Below, piece after piece: positions 15,092-22,776 of a stretch of DNA of 34,973 bases. The translations under genes were made by a program, and so were the position numbers. Numbering within the stretch: the first letter of the stretch is position 1; the number at the start of each line of letters is the position of its first letter. Source of the DNA: Alphaproteobacteria bacterium (GTDB lineage Bacteria > Pseudomonadota > Alphaproteobacteria > Micavibrionales > Micavibrionaceae); contig JAGLMC010000012.1 in assembly GCA_023140215.1 (NCBI GenBank), positions 1-34,973 of the forward strand. The letters are read 5' to 3'. Below the pieces are notes generated by a model. That model saw only the letters and a program-made list of their open reading frames with translations, was not told where the DNA came from and searched no databases.

Positions 15092-16252
15092 TTAAACTTT
15101 GATTTTTTGCCATTTTATTAAACGATCGCATGCCTCATGCATATCACTTGCGTCACCGGCATAGGAAATGCGAATTGTACTATTTCCGCGCTTTGTATCA
15201 AAATCCATACCAGGTGTTATAGCTACTTTTGCTTCATCAAGCATTCTACGACAAAAATCCTCACTATTATTTGTTAAATTACTTATATCGACATATAAAT
15301 AAAATGCACCTTGTGCTGATGAAAAATCATCAAATCCGATTTCAGGAAGTCTCTTACGCAAAATATTTCTGTTTTCTTTATATTTTGCAACATATCCATC
15401 CAAAACATTTGTATGTTCAAATACTTCCATAGCTATAAATTGTGAGATTGTAGGAGGTGAAACAAATAAATTCTCAGCTAATTTTTTAATGCGTATAATC
15501 ATATCTTCAGGTAAAATTGCCCAGCCTAAACGCCATCCGGTAAGAGCAAAATATTTAGAAAATGTATTTAGAACAATCACGTTTTTTGAAAAAGGCAAAA
15601 CTGTTTGTGCTTTTTGTTCATATGTTATGCCGTGATATGCTTCATCTGAAATTAATCGCACGTCATTTGCATCACACCATTTACAAATGCCTTTAAGAGT
15701 TTCTTTATCAATCATTGCTCCTGTTGGATTTGACGGATTTGTAATAATAATACCATCAAATTTTTTTCCGGTTTTTTCCAATAAATCGGCTGTAGGCTGA
15801 TAATTGATCTCTTTTGTTGTTTCTATCTCAACAACATTAATATCTAATGCTTGTAGCATATTTTTATAAGCTGGGTATGTTGGCATTGTCAGTGCAACTG
15901 TATCACCTGCATCAAAGACACTTAATAAGCTCAAAATAAATCCGCTAGAAGAAGATGTTGTAACTACAATTTGATCCTCATGAACAATATGGTCATAATT
16001 TTCTTTATAATATTTAGCAATGCGTTTGCGTAAAGGCAATGTTCCAATGGCTGCCGTATATCCTTGAATAGGGTCTTGATCTATAAAGTCTTTTGCTTTT
16101 TGAAGTACTATTTGTGGCGCACCAAAACAAGGTTGTCCCGGCGCTAAAGTTATAATATCCTCACCCGCTGCACGGCGCTCTGCAACCTCACTTAAAATAG
16201 TAAGCGCACGAAAACTTTCAACATCTGATCTTTTTGATAATTTCAATACCAT
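15092..16252 (-). CDS. PLP-dependent class I/II aminotransferase
   Basis: Cytoplasmic fold-type I aminotransferase, 386 residues, close in length and pattern to the aspartate aminotransferase group. Visible motifs: LAPGQPCFGAP near the N terminus, NPSNPTGAMID with the substrate-carboxylate and PLP-contacting Asn, SDEAYHGI with the conserved Asp and Tyr, SKYFALTGWRLGW with Lys233 as the Schiff-base lysine, and an Arg near the C terminus (STIRISYAG) for the substrate alpha-carboxylate. The amino donor cannot be told from the sequence. The frame opens with a TTG at 16267, but GGAG sits nine bases before the ATG at 16252, which I take as the start. It is 59 bases downstream of the SET-like gene, so they may share a transcript. 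Confidence 0.92.
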   Translation of the reverse strand: MVLKLSKRSDVESFRALTILSEVAERRAAGEDIITLAPGQPCFGAPQIVLQKAKDFIDQDPIQGYTAAIGTLPLRKRIAKYYKENYDHIVHEDQIVVTTSSSSGFILSLLSVFDAGDTVALTMPTYPAYKNMLQALDINVVEIETTKEINYQPTADLLEKTGKKFDGIIITNPSNPTGAMIDKETLKGICKWCDANDVRLISDEAYHGITYEQKAQTVLPFSKNVIVLNTFSKYFALTGWRLGWAILPEDMIIRIKKLAENLFVSPPTISQFIAMEVFEHTNVLDGYVAKYKENRNILRKRLPEIGFDDFSSAQGAFYLYVDISNLTNNSEDFCRRMLDEAKVAITPGMDFDTKRGNSTIRISYAGDASDMHEACDRLIKWQKIKV

Positions 16253-16311
16253 AATACATAACTCCAATTAGGCTTCTAATTTCTAACACTACTTTACGAT
16301 TAATCGTTTAG

Positions 16312-17553
16312 CTATAACGTTTTTTTAACCTTAGAATATAGATCAATCTTCTTAAGTTGTAATGTAGCCAAATCAGATATACATCTTAAAATAGAAACTT
16401 CTCCTTTGGTTTTTATTAATTTATCCGTATAAGCTTTCAGATCATTATAATAATCTATATTTGCTTTTAACACTTTCTCTTCAGCCTCTTTAATCCATGC
16501 ATCTCGTATTTTTTTATCAAGCTTAACATTTTCATGCGTCAAATTAGCAAGCACTACATGTAAAACACGCCTAAGAGCCATAAAAGATCCTTCTTTCACA
16601 GGAATCATAAGATGTGAGATTGTTAAAAGATGTTTTTCTTTATCAATACGCATAGTTGGTAAATAACGATCCAAGTCTGATATTTGCTTTGTAAGTTTTT
16701 TCTTATTTATTGCTCCGGTTAAACTATTAACCTTAATAGTTCCTACATTCGGCACATCAAGTTCAATTGGAATCGATCGCACTACAGGAGCAAATTCATC
16801 AACAAAATCATAACGAATTAATGTATCAAATGAATCCATAATTCCATAAAAAGCATAACACTCCAGACTTCCTTTAATAGGCTGCGAACAAGCTACAGCC
16901 AGATCCCCCTTGCGCGTACCTTTTCCAATGTTAAAACCTGCTCCTGCCCAATGATGATTCATAAAATCAATAATAGGCATAATCAGAGATACGGATGATT
17001 CCCTAATATAATCTGAATAACCTAAATGTCTTGTACGTACAAAAGTATCAATCAAAAAACTTTCGAATTCTTCATCATTAAAAGTCTGTTTACTATCTTT
17101 TTGTTGTATATAATCTAGCCATTTGACAGCCTTATTGAAAAATGTTCTTCCCAATCTTAATTTTTTTATAAGCTCTGGATATGGCATAATGGACAGCAAA
17201 AGTGTTCCATTTTTTTGTTGTGTGATTTTATTGGTAGAATTATAAAGCCCAACCATACACTCAATAATTTTCTTTTGAAGAGAAGACATGGTGCTATACT
17301 CAGGAAAATCAACATCAAATAGATCATCTTTTACATGCAAAATATATTGATCTTCCGGAGAAAGAACTTCTCTTGAAAGACGAATAATCTCTTTTCCTCT
17401 TACCATTGGTTCTTTAGTTTCTATACTCAAATTACCTTCATGATTATGAATAACCAAATCAGAGTGAATGCCGCCACCCCCTTCAATTACGAGTCGTTCT
17501 AACTCAATCAATCTTTTTTCAATTTCTAAATTATCCGCTTTAATGATAGCCAT
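16312..17553 (-). CDS. SET-domain-like protein (possible protein lysine methyltransferase)
   Basis: A 413-residue soluble protein. I see scattered features of the SETD3 / Rubisco LSMT branch of SET proteins: GGGGIHSDLVIHNHEG and PMVRGKEIIRLSREVLSP in the first 65 residues fit the opening SET strand and the 'G..L..IP' step. DFMNHHWAGAGFNIG at 196-210 fits the asparagine-histidine motif of the cofactor pocket. ECYAFYGIMDSFDTLIRYDF at 231-250 fits the YG...N..LL..YGF block. The long alpha-helical C-terminal part (about 260-413) would be the substrate-binding lobe. The match is by eye and partial. No signal peptide. It is divergent from the pilin-like gene and precedes the aminotransferase. Target and function unknown. 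Confidence 0.5.
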   Translation of the reverse strand: MAIIKADNLEIEKRLIELERLVIEGGGGIHSDLVIHNHEGNLSIETKEPMVRGKEIIRLSREVLSPEDQYILHVKDDLFDVDFPEYSTMSSLQKKIIECMVGLYNSTNKITQQKNGTLLLSIMPYPELIKKLRLGRTFFNKAVKWLDYIQQKDSKQTFNDEEFESFLIDTFVRTRHLGYSDYIRESSVSLIMPIIDFMNHHWAGAGFNIGKGTRKGDLAVACSQPIKGSLECYAFYGIMDSFDTLIRYDFVDEFAPVVRSIPIELDVPNVGTIKVNSLTGAINKKKLTKQISDLDRYLPTMRIDKEKHLLTISHLMIPVKEGSFMALRRVLHVVLANLTHENVKLDKKIRDAWIKEAEEKVLKANIDYYNDLKAYTDKLIKTKGEVSILRCISDLATLQLKKIDLYSKVKKTL

Positions 17554-17614
17554 AATTTTCTTTACTTTCTTTTCTTGACGTGAAAATTGTATTATCTAAT
17601 CTATGAAGAGTTTA

Positions 17615-17630
17615 AGGATAGGTCAATCCT
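17615..17630 (+). promoter_or_regulatory. Hairpin over the ribosome binding site of the pilin-like gene
   Basis: AGGAT (17615-17619) and ATCCT (17626-17630) are complementary with a six-base loop that holds AGG (17620-17622), the likely Shine-Dalgarno core eight bases before the ATG. The hairpin abuts the start codon and could lower translation. The stem is only five base pairs, so it is a weak candidate. TTGACG at 17575-17580 may be the -35 element of this gene. Confidence 0.3.
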
Positions 17631-18119
17631 ATGAAAAAAAGTAAAAAAACACTTATTGCCGTATCAGCGCTTGCTCTAAGAGCTGCCGCGCCTACACCTG
17701 CATTTGCACAAATATTAATTAGTTGTGCTCAAGATTTAAGATTTGGAAATTTAGCGACTTGCGCAAAAGGAGCCCTTATTCTTACAGCAAATGGAGCTAC
17801 CAGTACCACAGGATGTGCTGTTATCTCAAAAACAGCACTTCCAGCTCAATGCACTATAAAAACCGGAGGCGTTCCACCAACTACTAACGTAAACGTCCAA
17901 TTCACAGCTGCTTTTATTAATATAAAAAATGGTGGAAAGAATGCTAAAGTTAGCAACTTTGAAATGATTCATACTGGAACAGCCGTAGCACAAACAAGTT
18001 TTACTTTCACACCTACAGAAGTTTCAAATACAGTTACAATTGATATCGGCGGTACTTTAAATTTTAACAATCAAACACTTGGAAGTTATACTGGAACGAT
18101 AAGTGTTACAGCAAATTAA
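17631..18119 (+). CDS. DUF4402-type pilin-like subunit
   Basis: A 162-residue exported protein with a signal peptide to about residue 26 (AFA) and an immunoglobulin-like beta domain. The start CAQDLRFGNLATCAKG and the end IGGTLNFNNQTLGSYTGTISVTAN fit the DUF4402 family, whose members are found beside PapD-like chaperones and usher-like proteins. It is therefore the likely structural subunit of a surface fibre, with the chaperone 29 bases downstream. Cysteines at the start (SCAQDL, TCAKG) and middle (TGCAV, QCTIK) can form disulfides. The signal peptide is odd in having an Arg inside the hydrophobic core (ALALRAAAP). Only one subunit gene is present; no tip adhesin is seen. Confidence 0.72.
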   Translation: MKKSKKTLIAVSALALRAAAPTPAFAQILISCAQDLRFGNLATCAKGALILTANGATSTTGCAVISKTALPAQCTIKTGGVPPTTNVNVQFTAAFINIKNGGKNAKVSNFEMIHTGTAVAQTSFTFTPTEVSNTVTIDIGGTLNFNNQTLGSYTGTISVTAN

Positions 18120-18148
18120 TAATAACAATGATGGAGATAACAAATACT

Positions 18149-18991
18149 ATGAATACTATTAAGCAACATCCCAAAAAAACTGTTCTATTCTTTTTATTTC
18201 TGAGCATTTTGTCATTTTGGCCAATAAATAGCCACGCAACATTTGTATCTCCTAAACGTGTTATGATCGAGGACGGTCAACGAGTTGCTGTTGTTATAAT
18301 TAATAATGGTAAAGACGAAACAATGGTCTATAGCTTTAGTTGGGAACAACGCATACAATCCCCAACAGGAGAAAGTCTTCTTCTAAAAGAAGGAGAAACA
18401 GCCCCAGGTTTTATGCCGGCAAGTCCTATACTACAATTTTCACCACGTCGTGTTGTTATAGGGCCAAAAAAATCACAAAAAGTGCGAATTCTTGTAAAAC
18501 GCCCCTCAAATTTACCAAAGGGTGAATATCACTCACATCTCCTAATAAAGCCCATTCCGCTTGTAGATAATAAAGTTGCTATGGAAGCTGGAGAAGGACT
18601 TAGCGGTATTATAAAAGTTAGAGCTAATCTATCTATTCCAGTTTTTATAAGACATGGAAAAACTACATTAGATATTAAACTTCAAGAAGCTTATTTGCAT
18701 AAGGTAAAAGGTAGAACTACAGTACATACGAATTATATAAACAACAGCACTCGCAGTGTTTATCTTAAACCTGAACTCCTTTGTTATATAGCAGGGGAAG
18801 AAGAGCCAATTAGAACAATTATACAAACAAGTAAAATCTATGTTGAGGCTAAATCTATAATCAGAAACACTATTGTTCCCAAAGAAGCTGATCTTAGCAA
18901 ATGCACTGCTTTTAAACTTGAGCTCTTTAGCCTTAATGATTTTGAATATAAAAACTCACCTTATATTAGTAGAGATATAATTTGGCGTTAA
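18149..18991 (+). CDS. PapD-like periplasmic pilus chaperone
   Basis: Periplasmic chaperone that caps pilin subunits by donor-strand complementation and hands them to the usher. About 280 residues with a signal peptide ending SHA. The N-terminal immunoglobulin domain (from VSPKRVMIEDGQRVAVVIIN to about 130) carries SPRRVVIGPKKSQKVRILVKRP, matching the G1 strand region of PapD-like proteins, and the second domain begins near SIPVFIRHGK. The open frame begins at ATG 18128, but GGAG at 18133-18136 lies before the ATG at 18149, which I prefer; the spacing of 12 is long, so the start is uncertain. It lies 29 bases after the pilin-like gene and ends 38 bases before a strong terminator. Confidence 0.82.
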   Translation: MNTIKQHPKKTVLFFLFLSILSFWPINSHATFVSPKRVMIEDGQRVAVVIINNGKDETMVYSFSWEQRIQSPTGESLLLKEGETAPGFMPASPILQFSPRRVVIGPKKSQKVRILVKRPSNLPKGEYHSHLLIKPIPLVDNKVAMEAGEGLSGIIKVRANLSIPVFIRHGKTTLDIKLQEAYLHKVKGRTTVHTNYINNSTRSVYLKPELLCYIAGEEEPIRTIIQTSKIYVEAKSIIRNTIVPKEADLSKCTAFKLELFSLNDFEYKNSPYISRDIIWR

Positions 18992-19029
18992 CTACTTCAT
19001 AAAATTAAAAAAATAACTCCATAAAGTAA

Positions 19030-19055
19030 AACAGCTCTTTTAAAGGGCTGTTTTT
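19030..19055 (+). terminator. Rho-independent terminator after the chaperone gene
   Basis: aacagctcttt (19030-19040) pairs with aaagggctgtt (19042-19052), with one G-U pair and the innermost pairs opened to make a loop, and T residues continue to 19055. It separates the pilin-chaperone transcript from the usher gene, which therefore needs its own promoter in the next 200 bases. Confidence 0.88.
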
Positions 19056-19058
19056 ACA

Positions 19059-19125
19059 TATAAACCTTCAAACGCCGGACATGCTTCAAGCTTATACCCG
19101 CCGTACAGTCGCACGATACAATTTT
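19059..19125. repeat. Dispersed two-hairpin repeat, copy 2
   Basis: A 67-base element aligning without gaps to 2151-2217 at 56 positions, with 11 transitions and no transversions. Both hairpins of copy 1 are damaged here (AAGC-ttat-ACCC; GCCGTA-cagtcg-CACGAT). It starts four bases after the chaperone terminator. Taking the pairing base from whichever copy keeps it gives CGGGC-ttac-GCCCG and CCGTGC-agtc-GCACGG, so both copies look like decayed versions of a more structured ancestor. Confidence 0.75.
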
Positions 19126-19158
19126 GAATAGAATCTATGTACATACGCCATAAAAGCC

Positions 19159-19167
19159 TGTGGATAA
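19159..19167 (-). other. Perfect DnaA-box match upstream of the usher gene
   Basis: TGTGGATAA on the plus strand is the exact complement of the consensus DnaA box TTATCCACA. It lies about 95 bases before the usher ATG in AT-rich DNA. I see a single box only; about 0.3 such matches are expected by chance in a window this size, so it may mean nothing. A role of DnaA in regulating the usher would be speculation. Confidence 0.2.
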
Positions 19168-19260
19168 AATGTTTATAATTATTGCAATTTTATAGAGTGC
19201 AACTAAAGCGTGCTATGATTCTAATGGGCTATTCTACTATTAATTTCTCTGCTCGGTTTC

Positions 19261-22200
19261 ATGGGCAAATTTCATTGTTGGTATGTAAGTGGGCGCACGA
19301 TGTGCGCTGTGGTTGCGTTTGCGCTTCTCACAGTCGTATGCTTTGTTAGCCCCACTTTAGCTACTGAAGTAACGGATCAGGTAGCGCAAAGAGCCGCCAT
19401 TAACAATGGCCAGCTTAACTCGGTAGCTAATGTTGCCGATGCTGTTGGTTTGAGTGTGATGTCGGAAGAGAATTCTTTTGCTTCGGCCATTGCTACTGCG
19501 ATGGGCGATATTTCTGTTTCTTCCGGTATATATAACGAATCAAGCTCTGAAGAAACCTACGATCTTATACTTAGCGTAACGCGAAAAGCACGTGTACTTT
19601 CTCAAGCTATTATTGGAATTGAAAAAGATTTTGTCTATTACGTGCCACTGCGCGAACTTGCTCGAATTCTAAAATTTCCTACAAATGCAAATCTATCAAC
19701 TCAAAGCGCTAATGGTTATTTCTTTAATGAAGTAAACACTTATAGCATAGATCTAAAAAATAAAACCTATAGCTTAAAAGACACAACATTTCCACTTCCT
19801 GAAAATAGCTTTTTAATAAAAGATCTAGGACAAAATCTTGGTGATATTTACGTCACTGTAGAACTTATCAATAAAATTTGGAATCTGGATCTAAATCTCA
19901 ATTTTTCAGAGCAAAGTATCCAAATTAAAACAAAGCGCAGACTTCCTTTTGAGTTAGAGCTTGAACGACAAAAAAATCAGAAAAATCTCGATAAACGTAA
20001 AGACAAAGAAGATACGAACAAACTCGAATATATCACAAATGGTTATAAATTGTTTGGGGCACAAAACTTCTCAATCATGGATGATCTGTCATGGAGCAAT
20101 GAAAATAACGAAATAATAAATAATCTTACAATAAGCGGTATTGGTGACGCGCTTGGAGCTAGTGCAGATTACACAATTAAGACAATCCAGAGCAAAAATA
20201 ACTCCTTTAATGTCGATGACATTCGTCTGCGTTTGACACGTCGTGATTTTGGAACAGATAAATTATTACCGTTTGGCCTCAGACTAGCGCAAGTAGGTGA
20301 TATTTCTGTTTCTCCTTCTCCATTAATAGGTCAAATCATGTCCGGTCGTGGCATGTTTATATCTTCAAAGGGTAGCGTTAACAAACAATCATTTGATGAA
20401 ATCGTAATTGAAGGAACAGCACAGCCCGGTTGGGAGGTCGAGCTTTATCTCAATAGACATCTTATAGATTTTGGATTTGTAAATAAACTGGGCGAATATC
20501 GTTTTGAAAATGTCCCCCTTAATTATGGCGGGAATAAAATCAAAATTATTCTATATGGCCCGCAAGGACAAATTGAGGAGCGTCACGAAGATTATCGGGT
20601 AAAGGGTAATATGTTACGCCCCGGAGAAACAAATTTTGAAGCCGGTATCCTTGATTTTAAAAAACGTTTTATTGAAATTAATGATGATCCCAATAGCAAA
20701 AAAGGTATAGCAAAATATCTCCGGATTAATCGCGGGATTAACAGTTGGGCTACCGGCTATGCTACGGCAACACAATCTCCATCAAAAGAAAACGATACTA
20801 AATATCTATCACTGGGAGCTAGCTTTAACGCATTAGGTGGAGCTGGACAAATTGAAGCCTATAAGCAAATTGATGGCGGCACAGCTCTTGATGCCAAATT
20901 TGCCCGTAAATTTGCCGGTATTCGTACTAATGCCAGCATGTCCTTTTATAATGACTTTGAAAGTAAAGAAGCAAATTTTGGTAACAATAAAAAAACATTT
21001 ACAGGAAAATTTAGAGCATTACGTCATTTCATATTGCCCTTTGCTCAAGGAAGTCTTGATTTTAACGCACAACATACAAAATATGAAAATAATAAAAACA
21101 CTACTATAATTAAAAGCCGTCAAAGCCTTTCAAGAAAAAAACTAAACGCAACAAATACGGTAAATACAACTTTTACTAATAATAAGCGCAAAAGCTCAAC
21201 AGGTCAGTTTAGCTTGAGTGCTCCTTTTTCTGATAATTGGAATTTAAGATCATCTTTGTTTTATGACATTTATCCAAAGAGCGCACTTGATTCTACGCGC
21301 ATAAGACTTGGTTACACTGATAATGATAAATTCACATCAAACCTAACATTCAAACAAGGTATTGAAGACAAAGACAAAACCGCAATCACAGCAGCAGCGT
21401 CTTATGACTTTGGTACATTCTTTGGAGGCGTTGATGTTAATTGGTCAAAGAATGATGGTTATGATCTGTTATTACGTGCAAATACAAATTTTGGTTCCAA
21501 TGAAGAAAAAGGATCATATAAATTTACCAGTTCGCCAGACAGTCAAAAAAGCAGCATTGATGCTCAAATATATAATGATATTAATAATGACGGCGAATAT
21601 AGCGAAATTGATGAACCTATAGAAGGTGGCCGAATCCTCATTAACGGTTCTCGCAAGTCAGATCCATCAAATGCAAATGGCTATATCAATATATCAAATG
21701 TCGGTATTCAAGGACTGGCTATTATTACCTTTGATCAGAATAGCTCTCCAAATCCATTTTTGGCATCTGTAAAAGACGGTTATAAGACAGTTTTACGCGC
21801 AGGAACAAAACCTTTCATTAACATGCCTCTGATTATGACAGGCAGCATTGACGGCACAATTCGTTTTGCTGATGGACGTTCTGTGCCGGGCATGATTATC
21901 CAACTGGTTGATAAACACGGCCAGCTTGTCGCAGAAAGTCCAACACTTTCTGACGGTTTTTATTCATTCGAATTTGTGAAGCCTGGACGATATATCGTTC
22001 AAGTCCATGCCTCACACAGAGTTTTCGTCCCACCCCGTACCGTTACGGTGGCTTCCGATGATCTATTTGCTTATGGCGTAGATCTCCAAATTTTGGAACA
22101 GGCTAAGGAAGCGCCGGTCACTAACAATGAAGGAGATGGTAGAGTAGCCCATACTTACCTGCCTTCAGTGACCGGTGGGATGAAAAAGCCTGTTTCAATG

Positions 22201-22554
22201 CCTTCTAGCGACGGGGTCCAAGCCGTTGTTAGAGCCGTTCGGATCGGGGAGCATCCACACAAGGTTCGCCTTGTGTTGGATCTCTCCGAGCCGGCGCGCT
22301 ATCAAATTTTAAAAGAGCAAGACGGATATATAATCACGATCGAACTCCCTGATGTTGGCTTTGAAGCTACTCATAATTGGTTGCCAAATAAGCACAGCAT
22401 CTTCTCTAACTGTGAAATCAATACACTTGCCGGTGGCGGAACTCAGTTACGCCTCACAGGTAAGGATAAAATAGACGTTTTTTACAATGCTTTATTGCCA
22501 TCTGAAAATGGTAAGCCTGACCGTCTATATATCGATTTCATACGGGTTAAATAA
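19261..22554 (+). CDS. Usher-like outer-membrane protein with C-terminal AMIN domain
   Basis: A 1097-residue protein, probably the secretion pore for the DUF4402 fibre. Order of parts: a signal peptide to about residue 35; a small alanine-rich segment; a copper-amine-oxidase-N-like domain at about 115-235 (YYVPLRELARIL, then DIYVTVELI); a long stretch of alternating polar/hydrophobic beta strands (about 265-765) of an outer-membrane barrel, with a possible plug region near EIVIEGTAQPGWEVELYLN at about 382-400; an SdrD-like segment at about 768-840 (NDINNDGEYSEIDEP, a likely calcium-binding loop); a carboxypeptidase-regulatory-like domain at about 860-930; and an AMIN domain from about 987 to the end (RIGEHPHKVRLVLDLSE at 994-1010, closing GKPDRLYIDF). 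The classical FimD N-terminal domain is not recognised. The start may instead be the ATG at residue 14. The ends of the gene are clearly richer in G+C than its middle. Confidence 0.68.
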   Translation: MGKFHCWYVSGRTMCAVVAFALLTVVCFVSPTLATEVTDQVAQRAAINNGQLNSVANVADAVGLSVMSEENSFASAIATAMGDISVSSGIYNESSSEETYDLILSVTRKARVLSQAIIGIEKDFVYYVPLRELARILKFPTNANLSTQSANGYFFNEVNTYSIDLKNKTYSLKDTTFPLPENSFLIKDLGQNLGDIYVTVELINKIWNLDLNLNFSEQSIQIKTKRRLPFELELERQKNQKNLDKRKDKEDTNKLEYITNGYKLFGAQNFSIMDDLSWSNENNEIINNLTISGIGDALGASADYTIKTIQSKNNSFNVDDIRLRLTRRDFGTDKLLPFGLRLAQVGDISVSPSPLIGQIMSGRGMFISSKGSVNKQSFDEIVIEGTAQPGWEVELYLNRHLIDFGFVNKLGEYRFENVPLNYGGNKIKIILYGPQGQIEERHEDYRVKGNMLRPGETNFEAGILDFKKRFIEINDDPNSKKGIAKYLRINRGINSWATGYATATQSPSKENDTKYLSLGASFNALGGAGQIEAYKQIDGGTALDAKFARKFAGIRTNASMSFYNDFESKEANFGNNKKTFTGKFRALRHFILPFAQGSLDFNAQHTKYENNKNTTIIKSRQSLSRKKLNATNTVNTTFTNNKRKSSTGQFSLSAPFSDNWNLRSSLFYDIYPKSALDSTRIRLGYTDNDKFTSNLTFKQGIEDKDKTAITAAASYDFGTFFGGVDVNWSKNDGYDLLLRANTNFGSNEEKGSYKFTSSPDSQKSSIDAQIYNDINNDGEYSEIDEPIEGGRILINGSRKSDPSNANGYINISNVGIQGLAIITFDQNSSPNPFLASVKDGYKTVLRAGTKPFINMPLIMTGSIDGTIRFADGRSVPGMIIQLVDKHGQLVAESPTLSDGFYSFEFVKPGRYIVQVHASHRVFVPPRTVTVASDDLFAYGVDLQILEQAKEAPVTNNEGDGRVAHTYLPSVTGGMKKPVSMPSSDGVQAVVRAVRIGEHPHKVRLVLDLSEPARYQILKEQDGYIITIELPDVGFEATHNWLPNKHSIFSNCEINTLAGGGTQLRLTGKDKIDVFYNALLPSENGKPDRLYIDFIRVK

Positions 22555-22776
22555 ATCTTTTCCCGTTATAACACTCTTCAAGTCTGAAAGTCTGAAAACA
22601 GCCATTTCCTTAGTTAGTTTCATTTTGAAATATAAAAAAACTAAAAAAGTAACTGTTGCCAATAATATCTATCCCCATAGATTCATGCCTATTCGACGAC
22701 CCATTATTGACGCATTACGCCAATCGCCCATACGCTTAGGGTAGATTTTTTATCAATTCACTTTAGGTGTTCGCCA

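Noticed and set aside
19070-19110. Repeat copy 2 as part of a CRISPR or integron array
   Set aside because: Only two copies 17 kb apart, no spacers, no regular array and no cas or integrase gene.
19159-19167. Origin of replication at the perfect DnaA box
   Set aside because: Only one box is present and neither dnaA, dnaN nor an AT-rich unwinding array with repeated boxes is visible.
22487-22744. An 85-codon plus-strand frame across the end of the usher gene and the following spacer
   Set aside because: Its first part is the usher tail in another frame and its last part (MPIRRPIIDALRQSPIRLG) has no ribosome binding site or known match. The spacer at 22660-22744 is slightly richer in G+C, so it may be a remnant, but I cannot support a gene.
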